This document shows, piece by piece, positions 1 through 4,992 of a stretch of DNA of 7,108 nt. Every line of letters starts with the position of its first letter. The first letter of the stretch is position 1. A program made the position numbers and the translations under genes. Below the pieces are notes generated by a model. It searched no databases, had not been told where the DNA came from, and saw only the letters and a program-made list of their open reading frames with translations. This DNA comes from Candidatus Peregrinibacteria bacterium (GTDB lineage Bacteria > Patescibacteriota > Gracilibacteria > UM-FILTER-43-11): positions 1 through 7,108 of the forward strand of contig DAOWGG010000103.1 in the NCBI GenBank assembly GCA_030637565.1, given 5' to 3'.

Positions 1-764
1 TGATGGGTACGATTATAGGAATTTTAATGCATCTATCGATCCGACTTATTATTGTTAAAAGGCCCAAATACCACTTTCGGCATAAATTGGACTTAACATT
101 GAGCCCGGAAATTAAGGAAACAATGAAACTTATGGCGCCAAAGATGATTCAGTACGCCATGTGGAGTTTTATGCTGATAAGTTTTACCAGTATTGCCTCT
201 GAACTTTCGGAGGGAAGTATTGCGACTTATAGTTACGCCCGAAACTTCCAGAGCCTTCCTGTAAGCATGCTGGGGATTGCGATTGCTATGGCGCTTTACA
301 CTTCTCTTTCGCATGATGCTGGGCGAGGAAACTTTGAAAAATTCAAACGTGATCTTCGACGTGATCGATTACGCGCTTTAATTTACACTACTTTAGCTGC
401 TATTGCCCTCGCGCTTGTTGCCAAACCCGCGATCGGCTTACTTTTGGGTGGAGGTAAATTTGAAGAAAGTGATATTAAGCTCCTTGCTACTACCCTTCAA
501 ATTTATTGTATTTCTGTTCCATTAGAGAGTTTGTTACATATTTATCATCGCTCTTTTTACTCGCTTCGAAATACCCTTATCCCTGCCGCCTTCCACACGT
601 TGTCGATTATGGGAACCATTGTACTCGCTAAAATGCTAGCCCCTCAAATCGGCATCACTGCCATTCCTGTTGCCTTTGCTGTTGGCGTTGGAATTCATGT
701 AACAATATTGGCTTCTATCTTCCCCTTTCTTCTTCGAAAGCGGGAACGTGAATTTACTTCATAA
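1..764 (+). CDS. murJ: MurJ/MviN-type lipid II flippase, C-terminal half (5' end outside window)
   Basis: The reading frame is open at the left edge and ends in TAA at 762-764, giving about 253 visible residues of a family that usually has around 500. The first ATG, at base 3, is probably internal. The protein is strongly hydrophobic with many membrane segments. Counting from base 3, residues 78-103 (YAR.....LP followed by a glycine/alanine-rich helix ending in TSLS) and residues 183-194 (RSFYSLRNTLIP) match the MurJ/MviN pattern; a charged loop lies at about 106-123. MurJ proteins flip lipid-linked peptidoglycan precursors across the cytoplasmic membrane. The basic tail (RKRERE) looks like a natural C-terminus. 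The last 11 bases overlap the 3' end of the convergent peptidase gene. Another MOP-superfamily exporter such as a polysaccharide flippase is the main alternative, but the YAR..QSLP segment favours MurJ. Confidence 0.85.
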   Translation, partial: MGTIIGILMHLSIRLIIVKRPKYHFRHKLDLTLSPEIKETMKLMAPKMIQYAMWSFMLISFTSIASELSEGSIATYSYARNFQSLPVSMLGIAIAMALYTSLSHDAGRGNFEKFKRDLRRDRLRALIYTTLAAIALALVAKPAIGLLLGGGKFEESDIKLLATTLQIYCISVPLESLLHIYHRSFYSLRNTLIPAAFHTLSIMGTIVLAKMLAPQIGITAIPVAFAVGVGIHVTILASIFPFLLRKREREFTS

Positions 765-1548
765 TAATCATGTTCTTCGCACCTTCTAAAATATCCTTAT
801 CTGGATCGTAATCGTGAAGGGCAGACATGGTGTTTTCGTATGAATAAATGAAGTTCTCTCCGCGACGTGTGCCGACATCGTTGGTGATGAAGTTCTTTTC
901 GTCATACCCCTTAATCGCAATCACGTGATAATAAGGCCCAGGCGCCGTGAAGAAAGGATTAACGAGAACGCGACCGGCAAAGGGGGCAACGATTGGATAA
1001 CCAGCCGCCAGTGCCCTTTTCATATCTTCGATCGTTGGGTCGTCGACGATTTCAAAGTTGTCGTATTTAAAATAGCCCCTCAGCATCTCCGCGTTTTGTT
1101 CGGTGGAGGTGTGAATGTAATCCTTATAATGCTCCTCTTGCCATTCCACAAGACCCCACACATGCTGTTTAAACTCCTCCTTGGTGAGTGGCTTGTTCTG
1201 AGTGTAATAATAGGCCAGAATCAGACTTGCTTCTTCGCAGGCTTCCTGCCACGGCATTCCCCAATCGGCATCGGGTGCCTGAGAGTAGAATGGAATCGCT
1301 AAGTTGATTTGTGATGGGAGTTCTACCTCTTTAATTTCAACCACCTCCTCCACTACTACTTCTGACTTTTCCTCTTTCACTTCCTTCTCTGGTTCATCCA
1401 TCAATTTATCAATCGCCTGCATTGCGTTTGCAGCCAAAGCCACATCGTCCCGTGCAGTGGGTTGAACGGTGCTTTTAAAATCCGCCTCACTAGGTGTACA
1501 AGCAGATAAAAACAGTAAGGTGATGAAAAGGGCTGTTAGTTTTTTCAT
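754..1548 (-). CDS. C39-like cysteine peptidase lipoprotein
   Basis: This is a predicted secreted, lipid-anchored protein of 264 residues from ATG 1548; a GTG at 1554 would add two residues. I prefer the ATG because it gives a classical signal peptide: MKKL, a hydrophobic core, then the lipobox LSAC with the lipidated Cys at residue 17. A Glu/Lys/Val-rich linker follows at about 55-78. The rest resembles the Peptidase_C39_2 fold (papain-like): Gln90 in FYSQAPD, a candidate catalytic Cys104 in WQEACEEAS, His208 in YYHVIAIKGYD, and Asn223/Asp224 in FITNDVG. The Cys, His and Asn/Asp are in the expected order, so an active peptidase or amidase is plausible, though the substrate is unknown. C39 domains in peptide exporters process leader peptides, but there is no transporter domain here. 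No Shine-Dalgarno sequence is visible. A strong promoter lies just upstream at 1574-1602. The 3' end overlaps the convergent murJ by 11 bp. Confidence 0.85.
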   Translation of the reverse strand: MKKLTALFITLLFLSACTPSEADFKSTVQPTARDDVALAANAMQAIDKLMDEPEKEVKEEKSEVVVEEVVEIKEVELPSQINLAIPFYSQAPDADWGMPWQEACEEASLILAYYYTQNKPLTKEEFKQHVWGLVEWQEEHYKDYIHTSTEQNAEMLRGYFKYDNFEIVDDPTIEDMKRALAAGYPIVAPFAGRVLVNPFFTAPGPYYHVIAIKGYDEKNFITNDVGTRRGENFIYSYENTMSALHDYDPDKDILEGAKNMIIMK

Positions 1549-1573
1549 AAGCACAGATGGATTAAGGATTTTA

Positions 1574-1602
1574 ACTATAACTTAATACTGTAATTTAGTC
1601 AA
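1574..1602 (-). promoter_or_regulatory. Promoter of the C39-like lipoprotein gene
   Basis: On the minus strand, TTGACT (1602-1597) and TATAGT (1579-1574) are separated by 17 bp, a near-consensus sigma-70 type promoter. The predicted transcript start is near 1567, which leaves a leader of about 19 nt before ATG 1548. Confidence 0.7.
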
Positions 1603-1632
1603 TACCTTGCCCAATTGTCTGCAAGAAAATTT

Positions 1633-1660
1633 TTGATTAAATAAAATTAAGTGATATACT
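1633..1660 (+). promoter_or_regulatory. Upstream promoter (P2) of the HD-domain gene
   Basis: TTGATT (1633-1638) and TATACT (1655-1660) are 16 bp apart, and TG at 1652-1653 gives an extended -10 (TGATATACT). It lies 60 bp upstream of a second promoter reading the same way, so the HD gene probably has tandem promoters. Confidence 0.5.
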
Positions 1661-1692
1661 TCAGTTGTCAGCCTGTCTAAAAAGATATATAG

Positions 1693-1720
1693 TTGACAAA
1701 CATAAAATATAGTGTATTAT
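1693..1720 (+). promoter_or_regulatory. Main promoter (P1) of the HD-domain gene
   Basis: A perfect -35 TTGACA (1693-1698) is followed after 16 bp by TATTAT (1715-1720). The predicted start is near 1727, leaving a leader of about 60 nt before ATG 1789. The -10 is buried in a palindrome at 1712-1726. Confidence 0.6.
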
Positions 1721-1726
1721 ATACAC
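1712..1726. promoter_or_regulatory. Candidate operator palindrome over the P1 -10 box
   Basis: GTGTAT-TAT-ATACAC is a perfect inverted repeat with 6-bp arms and a 3-bp centre. It covers the -10 element and reaches the predicted transcript start of the HD gene, the usual place for a repressor site. AT-rich -10 regions can form short palindromes by chance, so this remains a candidate. I do not recognise the regulator. Confidence 0.4.
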
Positions 1727-1788
1727 AACTCGCTCCTGATACAATTCAATTAGAGCCACAATAAAACAGTAATTATTACTTCACCTTT

Positions 1789-3027
1789 ATGGCCCCCACC
1801 CCTCCATCCAATTCAAAATATCCCAATGTGACAGAAGTGTCACGAAAAGATTATGCGTCTGCGAGGGAGTTTTTAAAAGAGCATTCTTCCCTAAAAGAAA
1901 TCGTCCATTGGGTACGATCTCGTTTTTCTGATATCACTAAAAATTTAAGGGAGGAGGAGATCAACAAACATGACCTCTCTCATCAACTAAGAACCGCTTA
2001 TAATGGTGTAAATATTATGCAAGCGCTTGGAGAAGATTATTTTACTCATCGTGAGACTATTTTAGCTGGTATTGCCGCTGTTATTCACGATGTTGGCTAC
2101 ATTGATGGCGATACTGAAGATATTGAGGAAAAAGGCTATAACTCTGGGAATAAAGGTAAATATAAAAAACATGCTCTTAAGGGAGCCAATGAAGTAAAGC
2201 GAAAGCTCAATCAGTATTTAAAATTGGTCAACGGTGCATATGGAGATCGAGTGAAAATTGATGCTGAAAAAGTGGAAGAAATTCGAAAAATGCTGACCTA
2301 CAAAGATGAAAACGGAGAAGATCGGTTGATTAACGATAAAGATATTGAATTCATTTGGGGGTCTATTTTGCATCACAATGATTACGGAAAAGATACGGCT
2401 GAATACAACCCTTGGATGGTGGATCCTTCGGCTTTAATTGTTCAACTTTGTGACAAGTTGGATCATTGCCGACAACGTATTTACAAGGAGCATTTAAACC
2501 CTGAAGACTTTGTTCCGGATCATGAACGAACGAATGGATCGGAGCGTGATGACAAATATTTCCATCGATCTGTCCCTTATTGCATTCAGGATTACAAATT
2601 TTTAGTGAATGAAAAAAATGGCCGAATGACTTGGGTAGCTAATGTGGATTTGAATCGGTTTAATGAGTTAATGAAAGATGTTAAGCCAAATTACTACACT
2701 CCAGATTCCTTTGCTAAGGATTTCCATACTGCTTATGAAAAAAGTGCTCGAGTGGCTGCTGAAGCGTTGGGAGCTATTCTTCATCAATCAGAGGATAGAA
2801 AACCTTTAAAAGAACAAACTCAGTATCTTGATATCCATTCGCCATTGGTGGTTGAGCTTCAGTTTAGCGATGGCAACAAGAAAAGGCTGTACTACACTCG
2901 ACCTGATCGAGATATCTACTCATCTAAATCTTTGGCTCCTTGGCAAGAAGAATTATTCTCTGCTTACGAAGCTGCCGAGGAAATGCGTTTGGTCGACAAG
3001 GGCGAATCAAGAGAAAAGGCGGCTTAA
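1789..3027 (+). CDS. HD-domain metal-dependent phosphohydrolase, specificity unknown
   Basis: This soluble 412-residue protein carries an HD-superfamily domain at about residues 55-230. Visible candidate metal ligands are His61 and His65 (KHDLSHQLRT), the His100-Asp101 pair (VIHDVGYIDGD), His128, His195-His196 (ILHHNDYG) and Asp222 (QLCDKLDH). The order H-HD-H-HH-D, and the spacings HD to H (27) and HH to D (26), resemble HD-GYP phosphodiesterases, but about 40 extra charged residues lie between His128 and His195 and the GYP signature itself is not intact. The family hydrolyses phosphoester bonds in nucleotides or cyclic nucleotides; the substrate here cannot be told from sequence. Residues from about 230 to 412, including a segment near 350-370 that looks like beta strands, match nothing I know. 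There is no signal peptide or membrane segment. The ATG at 1789 lacks a Shine-Dalgarno sequence. The stop is 2 bp from that of the convergent BI-1-family gene. Confidence 0.8.
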   Translation: MAPTPPSNSKYPNVTEVSRKDYASAREFLKEHSSLKEIVHWVRSRFSDITKNLREEEINKHDLSHQLRTAYNGVNIMQALGEDYFTHRETILAGIAAVIHDVGYIDGDTEDIEEKGYNSGNKGKYKKHALKGANEVKRKLNQYLKLVNGAYGDRVKIDAEKVEEIRKMLTYKDENGEDRLINDKDIEFIWGSILHHNDYGKDTAEYNPWMVDPSALIVQLCDKLDHCRQRIYKEHLNPEDFVPDHERTNGSERDDKYFHRSVPYCIQDYKFLVNEKNGRMTWVANVDLNRFNELMKDVKPNYYTPDSFAKDFHTAYEKSARVAAEALGAILHQSEDRKPLKEQTQYLDIHSPLVVELQFSDGNKKRLYYTRPDRDIYSSKSLAPWQEELFSAYEAAEEMRLVDKGESREKAA

Positions 3028-3029
3028 AT

Positions 3030-3725
3030 CTATCGACGATCACCGAATGCACGAAGCAAGTGGAGGAAGAGATTAATGAAGTCTAAGTACAAAGTCAGAG
3101 CCCCAAGGATGACTAGTTTTCCGAATGTCTCATTGCTGTCTGCCATCAAGGCAAATGCTTTGAGTTTTTGATTGTCGTAGGCAGTTAATCCCATAAAAAT
3201 AACAATACCCGCGTAAGTCACCACCCATTCGATCATCGGGCTATGAAGAAAGAAATTTACGATTGAGGCTAGGATAATTCCAATAAGAGACATAATCAGA
3301 AAGCTTCCCCAGGAAGTGAGATCCTTTTTAGTGGTGTAGCCATACAATGCCATGATTCCAAATAGACCAGCACTAAGGACAAATACTTTGGAAACGGAGG
3401 CAGCGGTGTAAACCAATAAAACAGCTGATAGTGTTAATCCAGTTAAGGCTGAATAAACAATGAAAGCTGACATCGCGGTTAAAAAAGACATTTTTCGTAT
3501 CCCCCATGAAAGCCAGATGACTAAACCAAGTTCTGCAAACATCAGAAAATAAAATAAACCTCTGTGCTCTAACAGATAATTCATAAATACCGCATTGCTG
3601 GCTGTCTTCCAAGCCACTAAAGCAGATAAACCGAGAGCTCCGGACATCCACAAATAAACCTTTGAAAAGTAAACACTAACGGCTTCTTGCTGATGATGTG
3701 GAATGGATATAGAACGACTGAACAT
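3030..3725 (-). CDS. BI-1/YccA (TMBIM) family integral membrane protein
   Basis: At 231 residues with about seven hydrophobic segments, this protein has the usual size and shape of the Bax inhibitor-1/YccA family. Diagnostic parts are YSALTGLTLS at 91-100, GLTAYDNQKLK at 179-189 and the C-terminal LYLDFINLFLHLLRAFG at 212-228. Asp184 and Asp215 correspond to the acidic pair that acts as a pH sensor for calcium leak in the Bacillus homologue YetJ; that role here is inferred by homology only. In bacteria the family includes YccA, which modulates FtsH, and YbhL, of unclear role. The ATG at 3725 follows a poly-T stretch and has no Shine-Dalgarno sequence. Its promoter at 3737-3766 predicts a leader of only about 5 nt. 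It is transcribed away from the divergent tRNA-Glu gene and converges on the HD-domain gene with a 2-bp gap between stop codons, so any terminator must lie inside the opposing gene. Confidence 0.92.
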   Translation of the reverse strand: MFSRSISIPHHQQEAVSVYFSKVYLWMSGALGLSALVAWKTASNAVFMNYLLEHRGLFYFLMFAELGLVIWLSWGIRKMSFLTAMSAFIVYSALTGLTLSAVLLVYTAASVSKVFVLSAGLFGIMALYGYTTKKDLTSWGSFLIMSLIGIILASIVNFFLHSPMIEWVVTYAGIVIFMGLTAYDNQKLKAFALMADSNETFGKLVILGALTLYLDFINLFLHLLRAFGDRR

Positions 3726-3736
3726 AGTAAAAAAAA

Positions 3737-3766
3737 GTTATAACTATTTGTGTTTAGTATTGTTAA
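3737..3766 (-). promoter_or_regulatory. Promoter of the BI-1-family gene
   Basis: On the minus strand, TTAACA (3766-3761) and TATAAC (3742-3737) are 18 bp apart. The predicted start is near 3730, only about 5 nt before ATG 3725, so the mRNA would be almost leaderless. Confidence 0.5.
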
Positions 3767-3804
3767 TAATTTTTACAGATAAATCAATGGTTTCATAAAT
3801 CGCT

Positions 3805-3832
3805 TTGACTTTTTTTTCTTCCTGACTATAAT
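3805..3832 (+). promoter_or_regulatory. Promoter of tRNA-Glu
   Basis: TTGACT (3805-3810) and a perfect TATAAT (3827-3832) are 16 bp apart. The predicted start near 3839 lies 29 nt upstream of the mature tRNA 5' end, leaving a short precursor leader. Confidence 0.75.
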
Positions 3833-3867
3833 TTCTCTGCATACTAACCAAATGCGAATCTTGTTAC

Positions 3868-3942
3868 GGGGCCATCGTCTAGTGGTTAGGACTTCGGATT
3901 TTCATTCCGGCAACAGGGGTTCGATTCCCCTTGGCCCTACCA
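3868..3942 (+). tRNA. tRNA-Glu (anticodon UUC)
   Basis: The 75-nt gene folds as a complete cloverleaf. The acceptor stem pairs 3868-3874 with 3932-3938, the D stem is GTCT/GGAC (3877-3880, 3889-3892), the anticodon stem is 3894-3898 with 3906-3910, and the T stem is AGGGG/CCCCT (3915-3919, 3927-3931) with loop TTCGATT. The anticodon TTC sits at 3901-3903, flanked by T at 3900 and A at 3904, as in tRNA-Glu. The discriminator is A at 3939 and CCA is encoded at 3940-3942. The first acceptor pair is a G-U wobble; from memory this also occurs in cyanobacterial and chloroplast tRNA-Glu. The gene stands alone, with its own promoter upstream and a terminator directly downstream. Confidence 0.95.
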
Positions 3943-3945
3943 AGC

Positions 3946-3980
3946 AAAAAAAGCTTTATCTGTAAGATGAAGGTTTTTTT
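3946..3980. terminator. Bidirectional intrinsic terminator
   Basis: CTTTATC (3954-3960) pairs with GATGAAG (3966-3972), including one G-U pair, around the loop TGTAA. A run of seven A (3946-3952) lies on the left and seven T (3974-3980) on the right. On the plus strand it ends the tRNA-Glu transcript. On the minus strand the A run reads as a U-tract, so it can also end the small-gene operon whose last stop codon is at 4018. Confidence 0.75.
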
Positions 3981-4017
3981 GATTAACAGGACGTTAAGCA
4001 ACGATACCCTCCTTGGA

Positions 4018-4320
4018 TTAACCCCTATTATCAAAATACGGAGCTCCCCATCCGATTACACCTTCTTTTTTAACTACCCTTAATTTGTCTCCTAACTCTT
4101 CGATTTGGAGACCTTTTTGATCCAGTAAATCAGATAAAACTCCTCGAACGTCTCCTAAAAACTGACGTGGAATTAGAATGTGTTCATCGCGTGGGAATAA
4201 GTTAAATTGATCAGGATTTTCTATTTTATCTCTGACTGCTTCTCGGCTTTCCTGAACCACCTCCTGCTTAAATTCAGGAGAGCTAGTAAATCGAAATTCA
4301 AGCACTTTATATTTGGACAT
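4018..4320 (-). CDS. Small hypothetical protein, second gene of a two-gene operon
   Basis: I do not recognise this protein. From ATG 4320 it has 100 residues, is soluble and charged, and has no signal peptide or membrane segment. It appears to begin with a beta strand (KYKVLEFRF), followed by helical charged stretches at about 14-33 and 52-70, a short strand pattern (KGLQIEELGDKLRVV) and a tail with GWGAPYFDNRG. A start 12 codons upstream is possible but would overlap the preceding gene. ATG 4320 lies one base after that gene's TAA, which points to translational coupling. No Shine-Dalgarno sequence is seen. The C-terminal half lines up weakly with that of its operon partner, suggesting distant paralogy. 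The operon is followed by the bidirectional terminator at 3946-3980. Confidence 0.7.
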   Translation of the reverse strand: MSKYKVLEFRFTSSPEFKQEVVQESREAVRDKIENPDQFNLFPRDEHILIPRQFLGDVRGVLSDLLDQKGLQIEELGDKLRVVKKEGVIGWGAPYFDNRG

Positions 4321-4321
4321 C

Positions 4322-4639
4322 TTATCTATAATCAGTGTAATATTCGCCCGTGTCATCTTTAGGGGCTGCTACGATATCGATTTCGCCCTTTTTAAATTTA
4401 GCCTGAAATCCATGCCAATCCAAAGCATCGTTGATTTTTTGACGCATACCTTCCGTGAGTTCTGATTTCTCAATTTGATCACTACTTCCTATTAATCTTT
4501 CAAGCTTCTCTCGCACCCTACCCTCTAAATGAGCGGAATGACGATCCTTCTCAAATGGATAATTAATAGGAATTAACTCTTCTTTTTGACTAAAAACTAG
4601 CTTTAATTGTCGATCTTTTGAGGGTTTTTCCTTAGGCAT
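4322..4639 (-). CDS. Small hypothetical protein, first gene of a two-gene operon
   Basis: This unrecognised protein has 105 residues and is highly charged and soluble. It has a basic N-terminus (MPKEKPSKDRQLK), a strand-like LVFSQKEELIPI segment, a likely helix at about 38-51 (HLEGRVREKLERLI), a second helix at about 63-73 (GMRQKINDALD) and a strand pattern near 76-92 (GFQAKFKKGEIDIVAAP). The tail is acidic and tyrosine-rich. Length and charge would suit a nucleic-acid-binding or toxin-antitoxin-like partner, but no motif supports either and I do not assign a function. The ATG at 4639 sits about 20 nt downstream of the predicted transcript start, with no Shine-Dalgarno sequence. The second gene follows after a single base, so the two are almost certainly co-transcribed and their products may act together. 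Confidence 0.72.
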   Translation of the reverse strand: MPKEKPSKDRQLKLVFSQKEELIPINYPFEKDRHSAHLEGRVREKLERLIGSSDQIEKSELTEGMRQKINDALDWHGFQAKFKKGEIDIVAAPKDDTGEYYTDYR

Positions 4640-4665
4640 TGTCTTTAAATTATTCTTAGTTTGTT

Positions 4666-4694
4666 ATTATACAATAATATCAATAGAAAAGCAA
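4666..4694 (-). promoter_or_regulatory. Promoter of the two-gene small-protein operon
   Basis: On the minus strand, TTGCTT (4694-4689) and a perfect TATAAT (4671-4666) are 17 bp apart, followed by AACAA. The predicted start is near 4659, about 20 nt before ATG 4639. The -35 lies just past the stop codon of the small membrane ORF, so the operon is a separate transcription unit. Confidence 0.65.
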
Positions 4695-4697
4695 ATT

Positions 4698-4877
4698 TTA
4701 GTCTGAGTCCAAAATAACTGAAATTACCTTTTCTCCCCGATCAATAATTACTTTTTCTTCCTCCGCTGCCAGAACCGCCAGAACCAAACTGACCGATAAA
4801 ACCAAAAAGGCGTAAAGGGCGTAAAATAAAATCTGCCTGACATGGGGGTGATGATTTAAGAAATGATGGTTTTTGAT
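4698..4877 (-). CDS. Small membrane-protein ORF, start codon uncertain
   Basis: The frame ending in TAA at 4700-4698 encodes one convincing hydrophobic helix (ILFYALYAFLVLSVSLVLAV) after a His-rich stretch, then a charged tail beginning AAEEEK and ending ILDSD. This suggests a single-pass membrane peptide of about 44 to 59 residues. The difficulty is the start. The only in-frame ATG is at 5012, inside purH and upstream of the predicted promoter at 4903-4931. Downstream of that promoter only Ile codons could serve, for example ATC at 4877, used for these coordinates, or ATT at 4832. An ATG at 4843 opens a different frame of 31 residues, rich in Phe, Trp and Arg, that looks less protein-like. 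It may be a real gene with a rare start, or the remnant of a gene that lost its 5' end. The function is unknown. Confidence 0.4.
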   Translation of the reverse strand: MKNHHFLNHHPHVRQILFYALYAFLVLSVSLVLAVLAAEEEKVIIDRGEKVISVILDSD

Positions 4878-4902
4878 GTCTTTTTTATTAAATTTTCTTG
4901 TT

Positions 4903-4931
4903 ATTATAACATTTTTATTAAAATTAAGCAA
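4903..4931 (-). promoter_or_regulatory. Promoter reading toward the small membrane ORF
   Basis: On the minus strand, TTGCTT (4931-4926) and a perfect TATAAT (4908-4903) are 17 bp apart. TG one base before the -10 makes it an extended -10, and AACAA follows. The predicted start is near 4896. It is back to back with the purH promoter, only 4 bp between the two -35 boxes. Confidence 0.55.
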
Positions 4932-4935
4932 ATAT

Positions 4936-4964
4936 TTCTCACTTTTATAAAAGTTCGCTATACT
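4936..4964 (+). promoter_or_regulatory. Promoter of purH
   Basis: TTCTCA (4936-4941) and TATACT (4959-4964) are 17 bp apart. The predicted start near 4971 gives an AT-rich leader of about 22 nt without a Shine-Dalgarno sequence. No purine riboswitch or clear operator could fit in so short a leader. Confidence 0.55.
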
Positions 4965-4992
4965 CTTTCTGTAATTTTTAAACAACTCAATA

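Noticed and set aside
925..1302. Plus-strand ORF of 125 codons inside the lipoprotein gene
   Set aside because: It is the antisense shadow of the C39-like gene, whose signal peptide, lipobox and catalytic residues are clear.
1727..1788. Riboswitch in the leader of the HD-domain gene
   Set aside because: The leader is only about 60 nt, AT-rich, and shows no stable stem or known aptamer core.
3946..4017. CRISPR or tandem-repeat structure near the tRNA
   Set aside because: Only one hairpin with flanking A and T runs is present; no repeat-spacer periodicity is seen here or elsewhere in the window.
3868..4639. tRNA-Glu followed by small unknown genes as a possible integrated element
   Set aside because: No direct repeat of the tRNA 3' end was found downstream, and no integrase or transposase is present; a terminator and a normal operon explain the layout.
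4748..4843. 31-residue Phe/Trp/Arg-rich ORF on the minus strand, resembling an antimicrobial peptide
   Set aside because: It overlaps the membrane-helix frame, which has more natural codon use and composition. The ATG is its only attraction, and it has no Shine-Dalgarno sequence.
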